DNA from: Polynucleobacter sp.
GTDB taxonomy: Bacteria > Pseudomonadota > Gammaproteobacteria > Burkholderiales > Burkholderiaceae
NCBI RefSeq assembly: GCF_030693775.1
Contig: NZ_JAUXZY010000002.1
Location: 29,361-93,360 of the forward strand
Reading direction: 5' to 3'
DNA: 64,000 nucleotides
Shown here: positions 62,161-64,000 of the stretch, one piece after another
Layout of the letters: every line of letters begins with the position of its first letter
Numbering within the stretch: the first letter of the stretch is position 1
Position numbers and translations under genes: made by a program
Notes under the pieces: model-generated
The model's database searches: none
What the model was told of the DNA's origin: nothing
What the model saw: the letters and a program-made list of their open reading frames with translations, nothing else

Positions 62161-63890
62161 TGCAAACCAGCTCCATCAAATTGATGCGAAGCGATATATC
62201 TAGAGTAGCGGTTAAGGTTGGAATTTTTCCAACCCATGGATGCAGTTCTCAATGCTCGAGTCTGCAAGTCAGATAGAGGCTCATCTTCCCCAAGAACCTT
62301 GACAACCCCCTTAAGAGATTCAATATGGCTCATTGAGTATTCGGTGAAAATTTTGGCCAACTTATGGTTATGTCTAAATAAGGATTGCGTTAGATGCAAT
62401 ATGCTTTCCAAACAATCATGCACGGCCCTACAAGAATTCCCGCGCTCCAATGACATCTCAAGTGAAGCTGTGATTTCGGCTATTTCACACAATATAGCCA
62501 CTGTGACAGCATCAGAGACGGGACGCAGCAGTAGCATTGCCAATTCTCCTGCCAGCAAACCTTCATCAGTAATCTGAAGATTAAGGACAGTCTCTTGAGG
62601 GACGCGCCAGCTATCACCAGAAGATCCAAAGAACACAGTCACGCAATTGACTTTACTGATCGTATTTATATGAGCCGTAAATGTGTCGAGGCCCAAAATA
62701 ATATCGTGGCTTAACGCTGTTTTGATGATTTCATCTAGTCCAGACTTCGGAAGCACCGCTACTTGAATATTTGAACTGTCAAGCAAGTCCGCAATAGCGC
62801 ATGAAAATTGTTGATTAGCCTCATTGAGGCCGGCAACAATAGTGATTTCAATAGGATGCTCAAAACTCAGATGATGAACGGCATCGGCCCACCACTGTGC
62901 AGTTACCGCACTTTTTTCCTTGGATGAATGAGGATTCAGAAACACACGAAAACCTGTTTTTTTATCCTCAACTCTGTGGGGCTTGATTAATGAGCCTAGC
63001 TTTGGCGTATCCATACCAATAGAGCTGAGTAGATCCTTAAGTGCGTCATAAATTGTCAAACCATCATCGCTGCTTTCATATTCGGTAATGCAACCCTCAG
63101 CCTGATTGACCATGCGGACCAACCTTGAGCCTATGTCTAAATAGAAAAATCGTTCAAAACCAGGGACGGTTTCAAGCTCTCTATATATCTTGTCTGATGC
63201 GAAATCACAAAATGCAATTAATGCATTAGGCTCTTCTTTTAGCAATTCTTGCGCACGTACAAAAGGTACTAAGGCATCCGTATCTATGTGATAAGCGGTG
63301 ATCTTCGGGTTCCATCTCCAAAGATCTTTTGAATGAGACCAGACCTCAACGCTGATACCTGGGAACTTTCTCATAAAAGCCTCGACCGCAAGAAATAGAA
63401 TCATTTCATCGCCGATACCAATATGGGGTCCAAAGGCAAAATATAATTTACTAGGCGCTGGCCACTCTTGCAAAAATGTTTTTTGGACTGGGCGCAGGCT
63501 TGACCATGAGCGATCATAGCGCTTGAAGTGGTAGTGACTCAATGTTTCAATGGCATCTGCAATATTTCCAGATCTACCTTTTAAACTCTGAGCAACAACA
63601 GCAGTGATTTTAGTAATACCCTGCTCGACGGTCGGCTCAGCAATTTCCCAACCAGGCTCGGACAAGCGCTTTAGGAGACGATCCGCAAATCGGGCTCGAC
63701 TAAAAAACCATGACTCGTACTCACGATTAATCGGCCGAACCGCTGAGGACCAAAGAATCACAAGTAAAAAATTCAGGATGAAATGTCGTGCCTCAACACT
63801 CTTCCAAGTGTCATGACTAGTCAAAGCATCTTCATTAAGCAGGGTCTGCTTGACTCCATCAAAATCTTTTTCAACCGCAGTTATGAACAT
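62157..63890 (-). CDS. Large protein with a GT9 (heptosyltransferase)-like core and unassigned flanking helical regions
   Basis: 577 aa; YFAFGPHIGIGDEMILFLAVEAFMRKFPGISVEVWS and FLNPHSSKEKSAVTAQWWADAVHHL...ILGLDTFTAHINTISKVNCVTVFFGSS resemble the two Rossmann halves of GT9 enzymes. Confidence 0.6.
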   Translation of the reverse strand: MFITAVEKDFDGVKQTLLNEDALTSHDTWKSVEARHFILNFLLVILWSSAVRPINREYESWFFSRARFADRLLKRLSEPGWEIAEPTVEQGITKITAVVAQSLKGRSGNIADAIETLSHYHFKRYDRSWSSLRPVQKTFLQEWPAPSKLYFAFGPHIGIGDEMILFLAVEAFMRKFPGISVEVWSHSKDLWRWNPKITAYHIDTDALVPFVRAQELLKEEPNALIAFCDFASDKIYRELETVPGFERFFYLDIGSRLVRMVNQAEGCITEYESSDDGLTIYDALKDLLSSIGMDTPKLGSLIKPHRVEDKKTGFRVFLNPHSSKEKSAVTAQWWADAVHHLSFEHPIEITIVAGLNEANQQFSCAIADLLDSSNIQVAVLPKSGLDEIIKTALSHDIILGLDTFTAHINTISKVNCVTVFFGSSGDSWRVPQETVLNLQITDEGLLAGELAMLLLRPVSDAVTVAILCEIAEITASLEMSLERGNSCRAVHDCLESILHLTQSLFRHNHKLAKIFTEYSMSHIESLKGVVKVLGEDEPLSDLQTRALRTASMGWKNSNLNRYSRYIASHQFDGAGLQ

Positions 63891-64000
63891 AATGAGAAAT
63901 GAGTATTAATTACTGATTAAAATTCAATTTTTCTAGAAAGCTTCAATAGAAAACAGTTTTTGAAAGCCTCAAAATATTCTCAATGCAGATGTTTTAATAT

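Noticed and set aside
56276-64000. Calling a full integrative element or prophage at tRNA-Lys
   Set aside because: No integrase, phage structural gene or direct repeat of the tRNA 3' end is visible inside the window; kept only as a hypothesis.

Overview
The window looks like betaproteobacterial (Burkholderiales, probably Polynucleobacter-like) chromosome. That assignment is inferred from gene content and order; I could not run a database search. About 0-56 kb is mostly densely packed housekeeping genes (metG, scpA, panC, lgt, pepA, lptFG, purD, hemF, nadD, rsfS, rlmH, maf, rng, msbA, dnaE, gluQ, rhlE, queG, tsaE, amidase) with tRNA-Leu(CAA), tRNA-Lys(TTT) and a 6S RNA next to zapA. Accessory metabolic modules are: (i) an oxalate/formyl-CoA cluster with two frc paralogues, oxc, a stand-alone 10-formyl-THF-hydrolase-like protein and a Crp/Fnr regulator; (ii) a cobalamin riboswitch followed by btuB-btuF-btuC-btuD; (iii) malonyl-CoA synthetase plus malonyl-CoA decarboxylase. 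Downstream of tRNA-Lys (about 56.4-63.9 kb) the sequence becomes visibly more AT-rich. It carries a cluster of perfect inverted repeats and then a five-gene minus-strand block: GT9-like protein, PIG-L deacetylase with an N-terminal PqqD/winged-helix-like extension, GT2-like protein, ABC exporter, and a lipoprotein of unknown function. This block is the best candidate for an undescribed system. The best regulatory lead is a perfect FNR-type palindrome (ATTGAC-TTGC-GTCAAT) upstream of oxc, beside a regulator with an FNR-like E..SR recognition helix. No CRISPR arrays, IS elements, rRNA genes or integrases were seen.
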